DNA from: Sphingobium sp. BYY-5
GTDB lineage: Bacteria > Pseudomonadota > Alphaproteobacteria > Sphingomonadales > Sphingomonadaceae
Direction: 5' to 3'
Assembly (NCBI RefSeq): GCF_022758885.1
Contig: NZ_JALEBH010000002.1
Span: forward strand, 783,501 to 847,500
Length of the DNA stretch: 64,000 nucleotides
The notes beneath the pieces are model-generated. The model did not search any database. It was not told where the DNA came from and saw nothing but the letters and a program-made list of their open reading frames with translations. Positions 29,194 to 39,255 of this stretch are shown here, piece after piece. Made by a program: the position numbers and the translations under genes. Each line of letters starts with the position of its first letter. The stretch's first letter is position 1.

Positions 29194-29244
29194 ATAGCAG
29201 ATCGATGGTCGAAACGCTAATAAAAGCACCAGAAAATGGGCGTT

Positions 29245-29592
29245 TTACCCCGCCAATGAAGGAGTGAAAGTGCGTTCAGGTCGCCGCCAGTCGATGCCTT
29301 CCAAGAGCATCGAAAGCTGCGCCGCCGTCATCACCACCGACCCCGTCTTGGTCGACGGCCACACGAAGCGCCCCCGGTCCATCCGCTTGGAAAACAGACA
29401 CATGCCCTGGCCGTCGTACCAAAGCAGCTTCACCAGATCGCCGCGCTTGCCCCGGAAAGCGAACAGCGCACCGGAATGGGGGCTCTGCTCCAGAACCTGC
29501 TGCGTCATCACCGCCAGGCCGTCGAAACCCTTACGCATGTCGGTCGCGTCGCAGGCCAGGAAGATCCGCGTCGATGGCGGCAGCGGGATCAT
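29245..29592 (-). CDS. tnpB: IS66 accessory protein TnpB
   Basis: 115 residues with the invariant TnpB phrases IFLACDATDMRKGFDGLA, FRGKRGDLVKLLWYDGQG and LFSKRMDRGRFVWP. Its ATG overlaps the tnpA stop by translational coupling. It is required for IS66 transposition, with unknown biochemistry. Confidence 0.94.
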   Translation of the reverse strand: MIPLPPSTRIFLACDATDMRKGFDGLAVMTQQVLEQSPHSGALFAFRGKRGDLVKLLWYDGQGMCLFSKRMDRGRFVWPSTKTGSVVMTAAQLSMLLEGIDWRRPERTFTPSLAG

Positions 29593-29972
29593 CGCGTCAG
29601 GATACCGATCACCCGTGACAGGGCATCGGCATCGACCGTGGCATCCACGCTCACCCTGATACCAGACGGCAGTTCGATGCCAATCACGCCGCCGCTGCTC
29701 GCTGCAACTGTCGGGGCAGGCAAGGCTGGCTGCTCGCTGATCTGCACCTCCGCAAATGCCGGCTCGGCCAACTTGCGAACCCCGGCAAGCTCACCGGACA
29801 TCGCCTGGCGCCGCCAAGTGTAGATCGAGCCGCTGCCGACATCATGGCGTTCACAGGCCGTACGCACGCAGCCCTCCGGGCCGAATGCATCCCGCAGCAC
29901 GGATAGCTTCTGCTCTACCGTCCACCGCCGCCGACCCGACACCCGGCTAACGACCTCGATCCGACTACTCAT
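29589..29972 (-). CDS. tnpA: IS66 accessory protein TnpA (helix-turn-helix)
   Basis: About 127 residues from ATG 29972 (29984 is an alternative). RRRWTVEQKLSVLRDAFGPE and ERHDVGSGSIYTWRRQAMSG form the HTH typical of IS66 OrfA. The frame is open further upstream to 30062, but that adds atypical sequence. Confidence 0.88.
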   Translation of the reverse strand: MSSRIEVVSRVSGRRRWTVEQKLSVLRDAFGPEGCVRTACERHDVGSGSIYTWRRQAMSGELAGVRKLAEPAFAEVQISEQPALPAPTVAASSGGVIGIELPSGIRVSVDATVDADALSRVIGILTR

Positions 29973-31039
29973 ACGATTACTCATATGACTACTCGCCCGT
30001 TCGCTTGCTGAAACCTCGATCTCGTCCGACACCCGCCACCTCGCTAAAAGAGCGGCAATCATCCCGGCGAATGGGCGCCGCGCAAGGCGGCCCTCAGGCC
30101 CCGCTTACGCTGATTACAGCGCTCGGCCCCTTCCTCAGGGCAGCCTTGCACAGTTATGTCACAATCGAGCGAGAGCGCATCATGGCATCAGTAGCCAATG
30201 AGGCGATCCGCCGAATGAATTTCGGATGGCTCACCCTCGATGCGAGCGGACGCATTCTCAATTCCCATGCGGATGAAACTTCGCTGCTCGGCCACACTGG
30301 GCCACTATTGCGCGGGCGCGATGGCCGTTTGACCTCAGCCGATCCGCAAGTCGCACACGAAATAGTCGCGGCGATCAGCGCATCGGTCAAGGAAGATCAG
30401 CCGCGACCGCGCGCTATCGTGCTCAGTCGCGACCCCTGGGTGGACATGCTGCTCGTCGCGAGCAGCATCGGCCCTACCGCGACCGGGCCAGCTCCAGCGC
30501 TCGTTGCCTACATTCATGCAGATAACTGGAGTTCGGCGGATCGTTGCGATCAGCTATGCCAACTCTTCAACCTCTCTCAGAGCGAAGCGCGGTTGTCACT
30601 TGCTCTCAGCCGCGGCATGTCGATCGCCGAAGCCGCTGTGGAGCTTGGCCTTACCGTGGAGAGCGCACGTACATATTCCAAGCGGATCTACTCCAAAACT
30701 GGCACGCGCGGTCAAACGGACCTCATCGGCTTGATTCACCGCAGCGTGCTTCCCTTTGCCTGAGCCGTGACGAAGGCTCAGCCGTTCCACTCCTGAGTTC
30801 GCGAAGGCTCCCGAATCGCCGCCACTCTTTCCCATACGGCGCCAAGCGGGCGCGTTCAGACTTCGGCCGCTCGGAAGACGCGGTTCAAATTGGAAGTCGG
30901 TGACCATCCGCTTTCAGGATCACCGCTCGTCGGTAGTGGGTCAGTTTGAAATCTGACCCTGCTTTTTATACGGGCCGCACTTTGCGGGCTTAGCTTCTGC
31001 CTCTTCCACCAGCTTGACGATGTCAGCAATATCCCAAAG

Positions 31040-31503
31040 GCGAAGCGCTTGCCGCCTTCTATGGTCTGCTCCGCGCCGAAGATCACTTCTTCTGCGGTCT
31101 CGGCCGCGAGTTGCTTACCCGGCTCGGAGGCGCCGGCCTGGACGATCACCGGCCAGCCCTGCACCGGACGCGCGATGTTGAGCGGGCCGCGGACTGACAA
31201 ATGCGGCCCCTTGTTATCGAGGACGTGAAGCTTGTCGGGGTCGAAATAGATGCCGGCCTCCACGTCGCGCACGAAGGCATCGCCGGCCCAGCTGTCCCAA
31301 AGGCCGGTGACGACATCGTAGAACTCACGGGCGCGGGCATAGCGGATGGCATGGGCGAGATGCTGATCGCTGCCGAAATTGCGCGAGGTCTCGCGGTTGC
31401 CGGTAGTGACGATATTCCAGCCCGCCCGCCCCTCGCTCAGATGGTCGAGCGAGGCGAGGCGAACAGCTCGGGAGCGGGCGTTTTCATGGTGAGAAGCGAT
31501 GCC
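31040..31503 (-). pseudogene. LLM flavin monooxygenase (NtaA/SnaA/DszA type), internal fragment
   Basis: A continuous minus-strand reading of about 155 residues: VRLASLDHLSEGRAGWNIVT, NFGSDQHLAHAIRYARAREF, GIYFDPDKLHVLDNKGPHLS, VRGPLNIARPVQGWPVIVQA and GKQLAAETAEEVIFGA. These are core blocks of FMN-dependent nitrilotriacetate/dibenzothiophene-sulfone monooxygenases, normally about 440-450 residues. Both ends are missing. Upstream it joins a TBDR fragment in another frame. Downstream (about 30960-31035) the strand changes to a Lys-rich tail ending KCGPYKKQGQISN, probably from an unrelated protein, perhaps a transposase. Confidence 0.8.
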
Positions 31504-31976
31504 GCGATCAGGGCCGCGTCGGCGCTCTTGTAGACATTGACGTTCTGGAAAAATTCCGACGGATATTGGTCATATTCAACACCGCGATTGTCGCCGACCG
31601 TGACCTGTTCGCGACCGTTGAGCAGGGTGGTCGAAAAGTCGGGACCCATGCCACGGATCGACAGGCGCTGATCGCGGCCTTCGAGGCGCTGGGCGGTGAC
31701 GCCGGGCAGGCGGGCCAGCGAGTCCGCGATCGACACGTCGGGCAGCTTGCCAACATCTTCGGACGAGATGGAATCGACGATTAGGACGGAATCGCGCTTG
31801 ATCTTCGCAGCCGATGCCAGCGAAGCGCGGATGCCGGTGACGACGATGGCATCGCCTTCTCCCGCAGTCGGCGCGGCCGTTTCAGCCTCAGTCTGCGCAT
31901 GAGCAACCGTCGCGACGGAAAGGGAAGCCCCTGCCAGCAGAACGGCACGCAGGACAGGATGGCGGAATTGATGCAT
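31490..31976 (-). pseudogene. TonB-dependent receptor, N-terminal fragment
   Basis: ATG 31976 opens a signal peptide (ending VAHAQ), TonB box AIVVTGIRA, and plug sequence KLPDVSIADSLARLPGVTAQ, RDQRLSIRGMGPDFSTTLLN and FFQNVNVYKSADAALIAA. It then breaks into the flavin monooxygenase fragment and stops. About 160 of the expected 900 residues remain. The IS21 element begins 11 bp upstream, removing the native promoter. Confidence 0.85.
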
Positions 31977-32098
31977 GACAGAAATCTGTTGATTTCCACT
32001 GAGAAGTGACCCGGGTAGGGCGTAAATTTCCACTGAGAATTGACCCATGTTGAACTCGTCCCTGGCTTTGACAAGCGAGGGTATATGGAGTGTTGGAC

Positions 32099-33622
32099 AT
32101 GGCGTTATTAAGCGTTATCCGGCGCTGGCATTTTCGCGATCATCTACCGATCCGGGAGATAGCGCGGCGCACCGGACTATCACGCAACACGATCCGCAAA
32201 TATTTGCGGTCCGAGACGATCGATCCGCGGTTCAAGGTGCCCGATCGACCAAGCAAACTGGACCCATTTGCTGAGCATCTGGCGGCCTGGCTGCGGCGCG
32301 AGATGGGCCGATCGCGCAAGCAGAAGCGCACGATCAAGCAGTTTCACGCCGATCTGGTGAGCCTGGGCTATGAAGGATCCTACAACCGGGTTGCCGCTTT
32401 TGCTCGGGACTGGCGCGAAGATTATCGGCGCCAGCAACAGATTGGCGGGCGTGGGACATTCGTGCCCCTATCGTTCGCGCCGGGGGAAGCTTTTCAGTTT
32501 GATTGGAGCGAGGACTGGGCAATCATCGCCGGGGTTCGGACCAAGCTGCAGGTCGCGCATTTCAAGCTCAGTTACAGCCGGGCATTCATCGTGCGTGCCT
32601 ACCTTCTGCAAACCCATGAGATGCTGTTCGACGCCCATAATCACGCCTTCCGCGTGCTGGGCGGCGTGCCGCGCCGGGGTATCTATGACAATATGCGCAC
32701 TGCCGTCGACAAGGTCGGGCGTGGCAAGAAACGCACCGTCAACGCACGCTTCCTGACGATGGTCAGCCACTATCTGTTCGAAGCTGAGTTCTGTAACCCG
32801 GCTGCGGGATGGGAAAAGGGGCAGGTCGAGAAGAATGTCCAGGATGCGCGGCACCGTCTGTGGCAACCAACGCCGCAGGCCGAGAGCCTTGATGCGCTGA
32901 ACCTGTGGCTGGAGGAGCGCTGCAAGGCGTTATGGGAGGACATCCCTCACGGGATCGAACCCGGATCGGTTGCCAATGCCTGGGCCGATGAATCTGAGTG
33001 TCTGATGGTTGCGGGCAGGCCCTTCGATGGTTTTGTGGAATATCGCAAACGGGTATCGCCGACCTGCCTCATCCACTTTGAGCGCAATCGCTACAGCGTA
33101 CCGGCCTCTTTCGCCAATCGCACTGTCAGCCTGCGCGTCTATCCTGATCGCTTCCAGGTCGTCGCCGAGGGACAGCCAATCTGCACGCATCAGCGCATCA
33201 TCAACCGCTCTCACGACGGTCCAGGTCATACGGTTTATGACTGGCGCCATTATCTGGCGGTCGTGCAGCGCAAGCCCGGCGCCCTGCGCAACGGTGCGCC
33301 CTTCCTTGAGCTACCCGATGCGTTCCAGCGTCTGCAGCGACATCTGTTGCGCAATCCTGGCGGCGACAGGGAAATGGTCGAAATACTGGCGCTGGTTCTT
33401 CATCATAATGAGCAACTGGTGTTGACGGCGGTCACCATGGCGCTGGAGGCTGGCGTTCCGACCAAGACCCATATCCTCAATCTGCTCTACAGGCTGGTCG
33501 ACGGAAAACCGATCTCCACGCCGCCGGTGACGGCGCCCCAGGCGCTCAAGCTGGTCAGCGAGCCGATGGCCAATGTCGAACGCTATGATGATCTGCGCAA
33601 GGAGAAGCGTCATGCGTCATGA
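32099..33622 (+). CDS. istA: IS21 transposase IstA
   Basis: About 507 residues. N-terminal HTH ([20 protein letters not shown]), an rve core ([47 protein letters not shown]), and a C-terminal beta domain ([20 protein letters not shown]). ATG 32099 is preferred (TGGAG upstream); GTG 32090 is possible. Confidence 0.95.
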   Translation: MALLSVIRRWHFRDHLPIREIARRTGLSRNTIRKYLRSETIDPRFKVPDRPSKLDPFAEHLAAWLRREMGRSRKQKRTIKQFHADLVSLGYEGSYNRVAAFARDWREDYRRQQQIGGRGTFVPLSFAPGEAFQFDWSEDWAIIAGVRTKLQVAHFKLSYSRAFIVRAYLLQTHEMLFDAHNHAFRVLGGVPRRGIYDNMRTAVDKVGRGKKRTVNARFLTMVSHYLFEAEFCNPAAGWEKGQVEKNVQDARHRLWQPTPQAESLDALNLWLEERCKALWEDIPHGIEPGSVANAWADESECLMVAGRPFDGFVEYRKRVSPTCLIHFERNRYSVPASFANRTVSLRVYPDRFQVVAEGQPICTHQRIINRSHDGPGHTVYDWRHYLAVVQRKPGALRNGAPFLELPDAFQRLQRHLLRNPGGDREMVEILALVLHHNEQLVLTAVTMALEAGVPTKTHILNLLYRLVDGKPISTPPVTAPQALKLVSEPMANVERYDDLRKEKRHAS

Positions 33623-34418
33623 CCCTGCCAGCGGCGCCATCGTCGTCATGCTCCGCAGCCTCAAGATGCATGGCATGGCGCAGGCCGTCACCGATCTCAT
33701 GGAACAGGGATCTCCAGCCTTCGAAGCCGCCATTCCGATCCTCTCCCAGTTGCTCAAAGCCGAGACAGCAGAACGGGAGGTTCGATCTGTGGCCTATCAG
33801 CTTAAGATCGCGCGCTTCCCTGTCTATCGCGATCTGGCCGGCTTCGACTTTACCAGTAGCGAGGTCAATGAAGCTCTGGTGCGTCAGTTGCATCGCTGCG
33901 ACTTCATCGACATCGCCGACAATATCGTGCTGGTCGGCGGTCCTGGCACCGGCAAGAGCCATGTGGCAACGGCGCTGGGCATCCAGGCCATCGAACATCA
34001 TCGAAAGCGCGTCCGCTTCTTCTCGACGGTCGAACTGGTCAATGCGCTCGAGCAGGAAAAAGCACAGGGCAAGGCCGGTCAGATCGCCAATCGCCTCCTG
34101 CACTCTGATCTCGTTATCCTGGATGAGCTTGGATATCTGCCGTTCAGTGCTTCAGGGGGCGCGCTGCTCTTCCATCTGCTGAGCAAACTCTACGAGCGCA
34201 CCAGCGTCATCATCACCACAAACCTCAGCTTCAGCGAATGGGCCACCGTGTTCGGCGACGCCAAAATGACCACGGCGCTTCTCGATCGGCTTACCCATCA
34301 TTGCCACATCCTGGAGACCGGCAACGATAGCTTCCGCTTCAAAAACAGCTCTGCCAAGCAGATCAGAACCGAAAGGAGAAAACCACGGGTTGACCCGCCC
34401 ATGACACCCGAAACATAA
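33612..34418 (+). CDS. istB: IS21 helper ATPase IstB
   Basis: 268 residues of the AAA+ DnaC-like helper. Walker [10 protein letters not shown] and Walker [13 protein letters not shown] are visible. The start lies inside the end of istA (11-bp overlap), giving the normal coupling. IstB selects target DNA and stimulates IstA. Confidence 0.95.
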   Translation: MRHDPASGAIVVMLRSLKMHGMAQAVTDLMEQGSPAFEAAIPILSQLLKAETAEREVRSVAYQLKIARFPVYRDLAGFDFTSSEVNEALVRQLHRCDFIDIADNIVLVGGPGTGKSHVATALGIQAIEHHRKRVRFFSTVELVNALEQEKAQGKAGQIANRLLHSDLVILDELGYLPFSASGGALLFHLLSKLYERTSVIITTNLSFSEWATVFGDAKMTTALLDRLTHHCHILETGNDSFRFKNSSAKQIRTERRKPRVDPPMTPET

Positions 34419-34685
34419 TCCGCAGACGGGTCACTTCTCGATGGAAAACCCGGGTCACTTCTCAGTGGAAATCAACACCCAAAGCCTTTGGCGATGTTCG
34501 GGCTAGGCGCGGCGCTCGACGACCGCGGCATTCGCGATCGGTAAGAAATCAACCGATGGACCAACGGTCGTATCGACGGAAGTGTATCTGATAGAGACGA
34601 GTTCGCGTTAAACTGACAGCACCCTGCCTCAACACGAACTCCGTCATACAAATTGCATCCGAGCCGATATTGCAGACTTATTCTA

Positions 34686-35660
34686 TCATCGATTTTGTTT
34701 CCAAACGTCGAACTCAGTTCTACGTATCCAGCGGGTCGCCGCCCACTTCGCTCCCTGGTGAACAACCGTTCCTAAATGCCGACTACGAATGTCGGGTGAG
34801 CCATCGGGCAGGCTATTGGAAAACGCAATCATGTCGCCGCCCGAGCCCGCTATCGATAACCCTTGTTGCGTGAAGCGGGTTTCACCGCCGACATAACCTG
34901 AGTTGAGATAAATGATCGCCGTCACAACCCTTTGGTTCTGCTCCATCGGCAGGACATCCATATGCTCACGATATTCCTGCCCTGGAGCGTAATGAAGTAG
35001 GTTGAGAGGTTCACCCTGCTCGACTTTCGTGCCTGTCACGGCCGCGATCCGTCGGAGGATAGCCTGGATAGGCAAGGTCTCCCTTGAAGGTCCGATGACC
35101 GCTGCGGAAGATGTGCGAATTGGATGAGGTATGGCACGTCCAGTCCTCGGATCTGCAACAATGGAAGGCTCCAACAGATCCTGGGCAGCCATCGCGATAT
35201 GAGCGCACTCCTCCGCCGTAAGAAACTGACGCCAGCGATGGACATGAAACTCTCGGCCCAGTTTTTCAGGCTCGATCGCCTCTCTGGGATTCCCCTCCTC
35301 GTCAATGTTCATCCGCAACAAAAGTGCGAGATGTTGCGCTGCCACCCCACCGTACCGCGCCGCAGCTGCTTCGAGCAGTTCCAGCCCGGCTCGCCAATCC
35401 GCGCGCGAGCCGGCCCCGTTCGCTGTTAGCGCGACCTCCATGAGCGCCGCATCCGCATTTCCTTCGCGAACCGCACGGTGCAAGAACCGTCGCGCTTCCT
35501 TCAGGTCTCTGGGTAACGGCTGACCTATCAAATACCACTGCGCCAACGTCATCAACGCATCTGCATCGCCTCGCTCCGCCGACTTACGAATGATGGCAAT
35601 CGCTTCGTCCTGCCGCCCCAGATCAAGCAGGGCAAAGCCTCGTTCAACATCGTTGCTCAT
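34686..35660 (-). CDS. 2OG-Fe(II) oxygenase with Sel1-like repeats (prolyl-4-hydroxylase type)
   Basis: About 324 residues. The first 130 residues form Sel1/TPR-like repeats (AERGDADALMTLAQWYLIGQ, VREGNADAALMEVALTANGA). The second half is a prolyl-4-hydroxylase-type dioxygenase: HMD iron ligands at His233 and Asp235 (YREHMDVLP), then VVTAIIYLNSGYVGGETRF, and a distal HLGTVVHQGAKWAATRW with the third His and a 2OG-binding Arg/Lys. ATG 35660 is used; GTG 35666 is in frame. It follows a large TBDR on the same strand, but a terminator hairpin lies between them. Such TBDR-dioxygenase pairs recur in sphingomonads; the hydroxylated substrate is unknown. Confidence 0.85.
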   Translation of the reverse strand: MSNDVERGFALLDLGRQDEAIAIIRKSAERGDADALMTLAQWYLIGQPLPRDLKEARRFLHRAVREGNADAALMEVALTANGAGSRADWRAGLELLEAAAARYGGVAAQHLALLLRMNIDEEGNPREAIEPEKLGREFHVHRWRQFLTAEECAHIAMAAQDLLEPSIVADPRTGRAIPHPIRTSSAAVIGPSRETLPIQAILRRIAAVTGTKVEQGEPLNLLHYAPGQEYREHMDVLPMEQNQRVVTAIIYLNSGYVGGETRFTQQGLSIAGSGGDMIAFSNSLPDGSPDIRSRHLGTVVHQGAKWAATRWIRRTEFDVWKQNR

Positions 35661-35693
35661 ATCCACATTCTGGCCGGTAAACTTGATAAAGAA

Positions 35694-35723
35694 AAGGGCC
35701 GGTGGAATGATCCACCGGCCCTT
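35694..35723. terminator. Strong hairpin terminator
   Basis: A 13-bp perfect stem AAGGGCCGGTGGA / TCCACCGGCCCTT around a 4-nt loop lies just after the TBDR stop and before the dioxygenase start. Confidence 0.85.
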
Positions 35724-35745
35724 CCTATGCTTGATCTACCTTGTA

Positions 35746-38700
35746 TCAGAATTTTGCGACCACGCCTGCGTACACGTAACGACCGCGTACGTCATAGATA
35801 CCAGCGCCGCCATTGGCTGCGGTATTCAGACCGTTACCGACACCGGTCAGACCGTAAGGCGGCATCTTGTTACCGACATTATCAACACCCAAATAGATGT
35901 TGAACCGTTCGGACACGTCCAGATCCGCACGAATATCGTGATACGATACCGATGGATACTTCGCTACCGCTGCATAATCGATGTTCTGCGGCGGCAAGCC
36001 GTTGAGCGAGTTATAATCTTCATAGGTGTTGAGGTACATTTTGTCGATCCAACGCATCTGGTAACCCAGCGTGACCTTACCGAACTTGATGCTGGTATTC
36101 AGGTTGACCTGGTTCTTCGGATCGCCAAGCTCGCCCAGGATACGGTCACGAAAGCTCGGATCGTCGGGATTGGTAAACTCGTCGTTCTGAAGCGCACGTG
36201 TCCAGATGATGCCCAGATTCAGCAGGCCCCAACCGAAGTCACGACGATAGTTGATGGTGGTGTCGACACCGCGGACCTTTAGCTTCGCGAAATTTGCCGA
36301 CGATTCAAGCAACGAGCCTTCCAGGATCTGGTAGGCCTGCTCACCGCGCGACCCGCCCGATGCGCCCGCACGCTGGAAGAGTTTGCAGAACTGGTTGTCG
36401 AGCGACGACGAGTCGTAGCACAGATTGGCGACCTGCTGTGCATTGATCGACGCAATCACGTTATTAACCGTGATGCTGTAATAATCGACCGAGATCGATA
36501 GACCCGGAATGAACTTAGGCTGGAGTACCACGCCCGCCGTGTATGAGTCGGACTTTTCCGCCTCAAGCAGCGGGTTGCCACCCGAAAGCGTTTCAAGCGA
36601 TGACGAGTAAACATAGTCGTAGCCGGTCGGAATGCCAGCCGCCGCACAATTTGCCGCGCGATTTGCGCTACCGGTACCGATGTTGCGGGCCGAACATGGA
36701 TCTACGAAGTTGGGCGCGAAGTTCTGTCCCTGCGCGGAATAGAGTTCAGACAGGTTAGGAGCACGGACCGAACGCGAGTAGGTGCCGCGGAAGCGCACAT
36801 CCTCAACTGGACGCCAGTCGATGCCGCCGCCATAAGCATATACGGTTCCGGTCGCGCCCTTATAGTCCGCGATGCGACCCGAGCCGGTCAAGGTCAGTTC
36901 GCGGATAAATGGAATGTCCTTGAGAAGTGGAACGCGAAGCTCACCATATACTTCCTTCACCTGGAAAGAAGGCGCGGTGAATGCGGGGATTGCATTGTAG
37001 AATGCGTAACCCGCCTGGGTTAGATCATCGAGATCATACCGGTTCGTCTCACGCCGATACTCACCACCGATCGAGAAGCCAACCGGGCCACCCGGAAGCT
37101 CAAACCACTTGCTCGTATCGCCTGCCACGAACGCCGATGCCACAAATTGCGTGATCTTGCCCGTGGCAATCGACGGAGTCAGGAGATAATTGCGGGCAGC
37201 GTCGCTGACCGAGCCCTGCCCAAACGGGTTGAGCGGAACGCAAGCGGCGATGTCCCCCGCGAGTTGAGCCGGATTGCCGCCGACGTCTCCACCCGCATAA
37301 CGGGGATCGACCTGCGCGCGACAACGGATCGTGCCCGAAGCGTCACTGACCGTATCCTGGGCCAACAGGAAACGCTGGGTATTGATGTTGCCCTGGATGA
37401 GGTTGCGTTCCTTGAACTGGCCATAGTTGGCCGAGACTTCATAGTTCCAGCCATCGTTGAAATCGCCGCGAACGCCGACGACCGCACGATAGGTCTCACG
37501 CCTGATGCGCTCGTCGCGAATACCCAGGTCGACCCAGTTGCGACGCAGGCCGAACCGATAGGTGCCATCTGCGACCTGAGTGAGCGCAGCGGCGCGGTCG
37601 GATGCTGCGTTTGCGCCAGAGAATGCGGCGCCCGTGTTCGGGTTTACCCCGGAGTTGATGGCCGCCGTCAGCTGCGCCGCAAGATTTGCGCGCGCGACAT
37701 CCGACAGATAGGGGTTGTCGAGACGAACGCCTTCGCGGTTCACTACCCCGCCCGCATTGTTGAACGAACGATCGGCAAAGCCGTCAATCTCGACTCCATC
37801 GCCCAGGGTTGTCCCCTGGGAGAAGAACGGACCGCTCTGCGACCCGCGTGCATCTGTTCGGACATACTTCGCTTCGAAAAAGGGTACGAAGGCCGGACTG
37901 ACTTCAAAATGGCCTATCAGATTGGCAGCATAACGCTTGAGATTGGGCGTAAACGTCAGCAACTGACCTTCGCGGCTGGTCGTGCCGTTACCCCCGGTAA
38001 AATTGCCATTCGGACCAATACCAACGCGATCACCGGTTTGCGCCACCAAGGAACCGCCTGGCTGGAAAAGCGAGGTACAAGTGAACGCCGATCCCCCAGC
38101 GCCGCCGCACGGGCCGTTCGCCCCGCCGTAGCGGATCGCCGTCAAACCGCCCAGCGAGATCGTAGCGCTCCGAAGGTCACGGTAGAATGTGCGGTCGGGA
38201 ATGCCGTCGCTCGGAGCGCTTGCCGGGTCTGTGTCGGTAACGACGAAGCCGTCATTGCGCGACAGGGGACGGCCGGTGGCGTCATATTGCGACTGATTGG
38301 CGAATTCGAGGTTGAGCGCGATATTACCGCGGCCATCGGCGAAGTTCTTGCCCGCCAACAGCGAGACATATTGGCTGCCCGCATCGTCGTAAGTCGGCGA
38401 TATCCCGCCCTGGGCACGAAGCTGGACGCCTTCATAATTGGTCTTGAGCTTGAAATTCACCACGCCCGCGATCGCGTCCGAGCCATAAATCGACGATGCA
38501 CCGCCGGTCAGCACCTCGACATTTTCAATCAGGTCCGTCGGGATCGTGTTGATATCCACCGAAACGCCAGTGGAAAGGATGTCACCGGCCACGTGACGGC
38601 GGCCATTGACGAGCACCAAAGTGCGAACCGATCCCAGGCCGCGAAGGTCGAGAAGGTTCAGGCCACGAGTGCCCAGAAAGCGGGTCGAGTTCTGCTGGCT

Positions 38701-38979
38701 GAACGTATTGCGAAGCTGCGGCAGCTCATTGAGCACGTCGCCAACGGACACCTGTCCAGTTTGGAAAAATTGTTCGCCGGTGACAACAGTTACTGGGTTC
38801 GTCGAGTCAAGATTGGCGGACCGAATGCGTGAACCGGTCACAACGATTGACTGAGTGGAATCAGCATCATCTGCAGTCTGCGAGGAGCTCTCCTGCGCAT
38901 GAGAAGAGCCGATCATCACCGCGCAAGCGGCGAGACTCGACGCGCCGTACGAAATGGCACTCCTGAAGGATTTTTTCAC
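35746..38979 (-). CDS. Large TonB-dependent receptor (1077 aa)
   Basis: The signal peptide is followed by QSIVVTGSRIRSANLDSTNP (TonB box), a plug with VGDVLNELPQLRNTFSQQNS, GTRGLNLLDLRGLGSVRTLV, LVNGRRHVAGD and VEVLTGGASSIYGSDAIAGV, and a long barrel ending YVYAGVVAKF. The start is a GTG behind AGGGGACAATAA. This SRIRS-type group in Sphingomonadales and Xanthomonadales is often neighboured by 2OG oxygenases, halogenases or peptidases, and is thought to take large or peptide-like ligands; that is family context, not proof. Compared with the other receptors it is longer, with large extracellular loops. Confidence 0.9.
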   Translation of the reverse strand: MKKSFRSAISYGASSLAACAVMIGSSHAQESSSQTADDADSTQSIVVTGSRIRSANLDSTNPVTVVTGEQFFQTGQVSVGDVLNELPQLRNTFSQQNSTRFLGTRGLNLLDLRGLGSVRTLVLVNGRRHVAGDILSTGVSVDINTIPTDLIENVEVLTGGASSIYGSDAIAGVVNFKLKTNYEGVQLRAQGGISPTYDDAGSQYVSLLAGKNFADGRGNIALNLEFANQSQYDATGRPLSRNDGFVVTDTDPASAPSDGIPDRTFYRDLRSATISLGGLTAIRYGGANGPCGGAGGSAFTCTSLFQPGGSLVAQTGDRVGIGPNGNFTGGNGTTSREGQLLTFTPNLKRYAANLIGHFEVSPAFVPFFEAKYVRTDARGSQSGPFFSQGTTLGDGVEIDGFADRSFNNAGGVVNREGVRLDNPYLSDVARANLAAQLTAAINSGVNPNTGAAFSGANAASDRAAALTQVADGTYRFGLRRNWVDLGIRDERIRRETYRAVVGVRGDFNDGWNYEVSANYGQFKERNLIQGNINTQRFLLAQDTVSDASGTIRCRAQVDPRYAGGDVGGNPAQLAGDIAACVPLNPFGQGSVSDAARNYLLTPSIATGKITQFVASAFVAGDTSKWFELPGGPVGFSIGGEYRRETNRYDLDDLTQAGYAFYNAIPAFTAPSFQVKEVYGELRVPLLKDIPFIRELTLTGSGRIADYKGATGTVYAYGGGIDWRPVEDVRFRGTYSRSVRAPNLSELYSAQGQNFAPNFVDPCSARNIGTGSANRAANCAAAGIPTGYDYVYSSSLETLSGGNPLLEAEKSDSYTAGVVLQPKFIPGLSISVDYYSITVNNVIASINAQQVANLCYDSSSLDNQFCKLFQRAGASGGSRGEQAYQILEGSLLESSANFAKLKVRGVDTTINYRRDFGWGLLNLGIIWTRALQNDEFTNPDDPSFRDRILGELGDPKNQVNLNTSIKFGKVTLGYQMRWIDKMYLNTYEDYNSLNGLPPQNIDYAAVAKYPSVSYHDIRADLDVSERFNIYLGVDNVGNKMPPYGLTGVGNGLNTAANGGAGIYDVRGRYVYAGVVAKF

Positions 38980-39252
38980 TTATTGTCCCCTATTTCTCTG
39001 GTTGTGCCCGACAGCTGATAGTCCCGAACAACTTCGGGCTAATGCAGCGATCCTGCCAATCTGTAATTGAGGAGCAACTGTTTACCGTCGCAGCTGTAAT
39101 TTTTCTGCAATATGTTGCAACAAAGCAACAATATTTCGTGTCGCTACTGTAATGCTTCACGGCGCATCGAAGCGGCATGCGAAACGCCTTCTTCTTATGA
39201 TTTTTTGCTGCTTGCTTAAAGCAACCGGCAGATTTTCAAAGTGACGAAATTC
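38980..39252 (-). promoter_or_regulatory. Leader/promoter region of the large TBDR
   Basis: A perfect 10-bp palindrome TGTTGCAACA at 39113-39122 sits in an AT-rich stretch, and CTGTAAT occurs three times (39061, 39094, 39147). These are candidate regulator sites for the downstream minus-strand receptor. The IS5-like element begins just beyond and may have cut the region short. Confidence 0.4.
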
Positions 39253-39255
39253 TTA

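Larger units (their letters stand above)
27606..30108 (-). mobile_element. IS66-family insertion sequence (2503 bp)
   Basis: Both ends begin GTAAGCGGGGCCTG as inverted repeats, and the element is flanked by an exact 8-bp duplication GCTGATTA (27598-27605 and 30109-30116), the IS66 hallmark. It encodes tnpA, tnpB and tnpC on the minus strand. All three frames are full length, so it is probably active and recently inserted. Confidence 0.96.
27140..30763 (+). pseudogene. LuxR-family transcriptional regulator split by IS66
   Basis: The N-terminal part (27140-27605) and C-terminal part (30117-30763) join in frame once the IS66 and one copy of the 8-bp duplication are removed, giving ERLITALGPFLRAALHSYV at the seam. 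The N-terminal half resembles the sensor part of sphingomonad LuxR-like regulators. The C-terminal half carries LFNLSQSEARLSLAL and a GerE/LuxR helix-turn-helix (MSIAEAAVELGLTVESARTY). The gene diverges from the SDR/DapB-like pair, its likely target. The C-terminal piece keeps a complete HTH and could still be made from an internal start, but the sensory half is disconnected. Confidence 0.88.
31987..34477 (+). mobile_element. IS21-family insertion sequence (about 2.49 kb)
   Basis: Both ends carry TGTTGATTTCCACTGAGAAG as inverted repeats, each followed inward by a second partial copy of the TTTCCA...GAGAA.TGACCC unit, the multiple terminal sites typical of IS21. istA and istB are intact and overlapping. 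No matching target duplication flanks it, so the neighbourhood was rearranged after or during insertion. Confidence 0.9.

Noticed and set aside
30960..31035. Lys-rich C-terminal tail (KCGPYKKQGQISN) as part of the flavin monooxygenase
   Set aside because: It is in another frame and unlike that family; it may be a transposase end but is too short to assign.
37147..38832. Long plus-strand ORF (561 codons) opposite the large TBDR
   Set aside because: It is antisense to a receptor with clear motifs and has no recognisable domain; GC-rich shadow frame.
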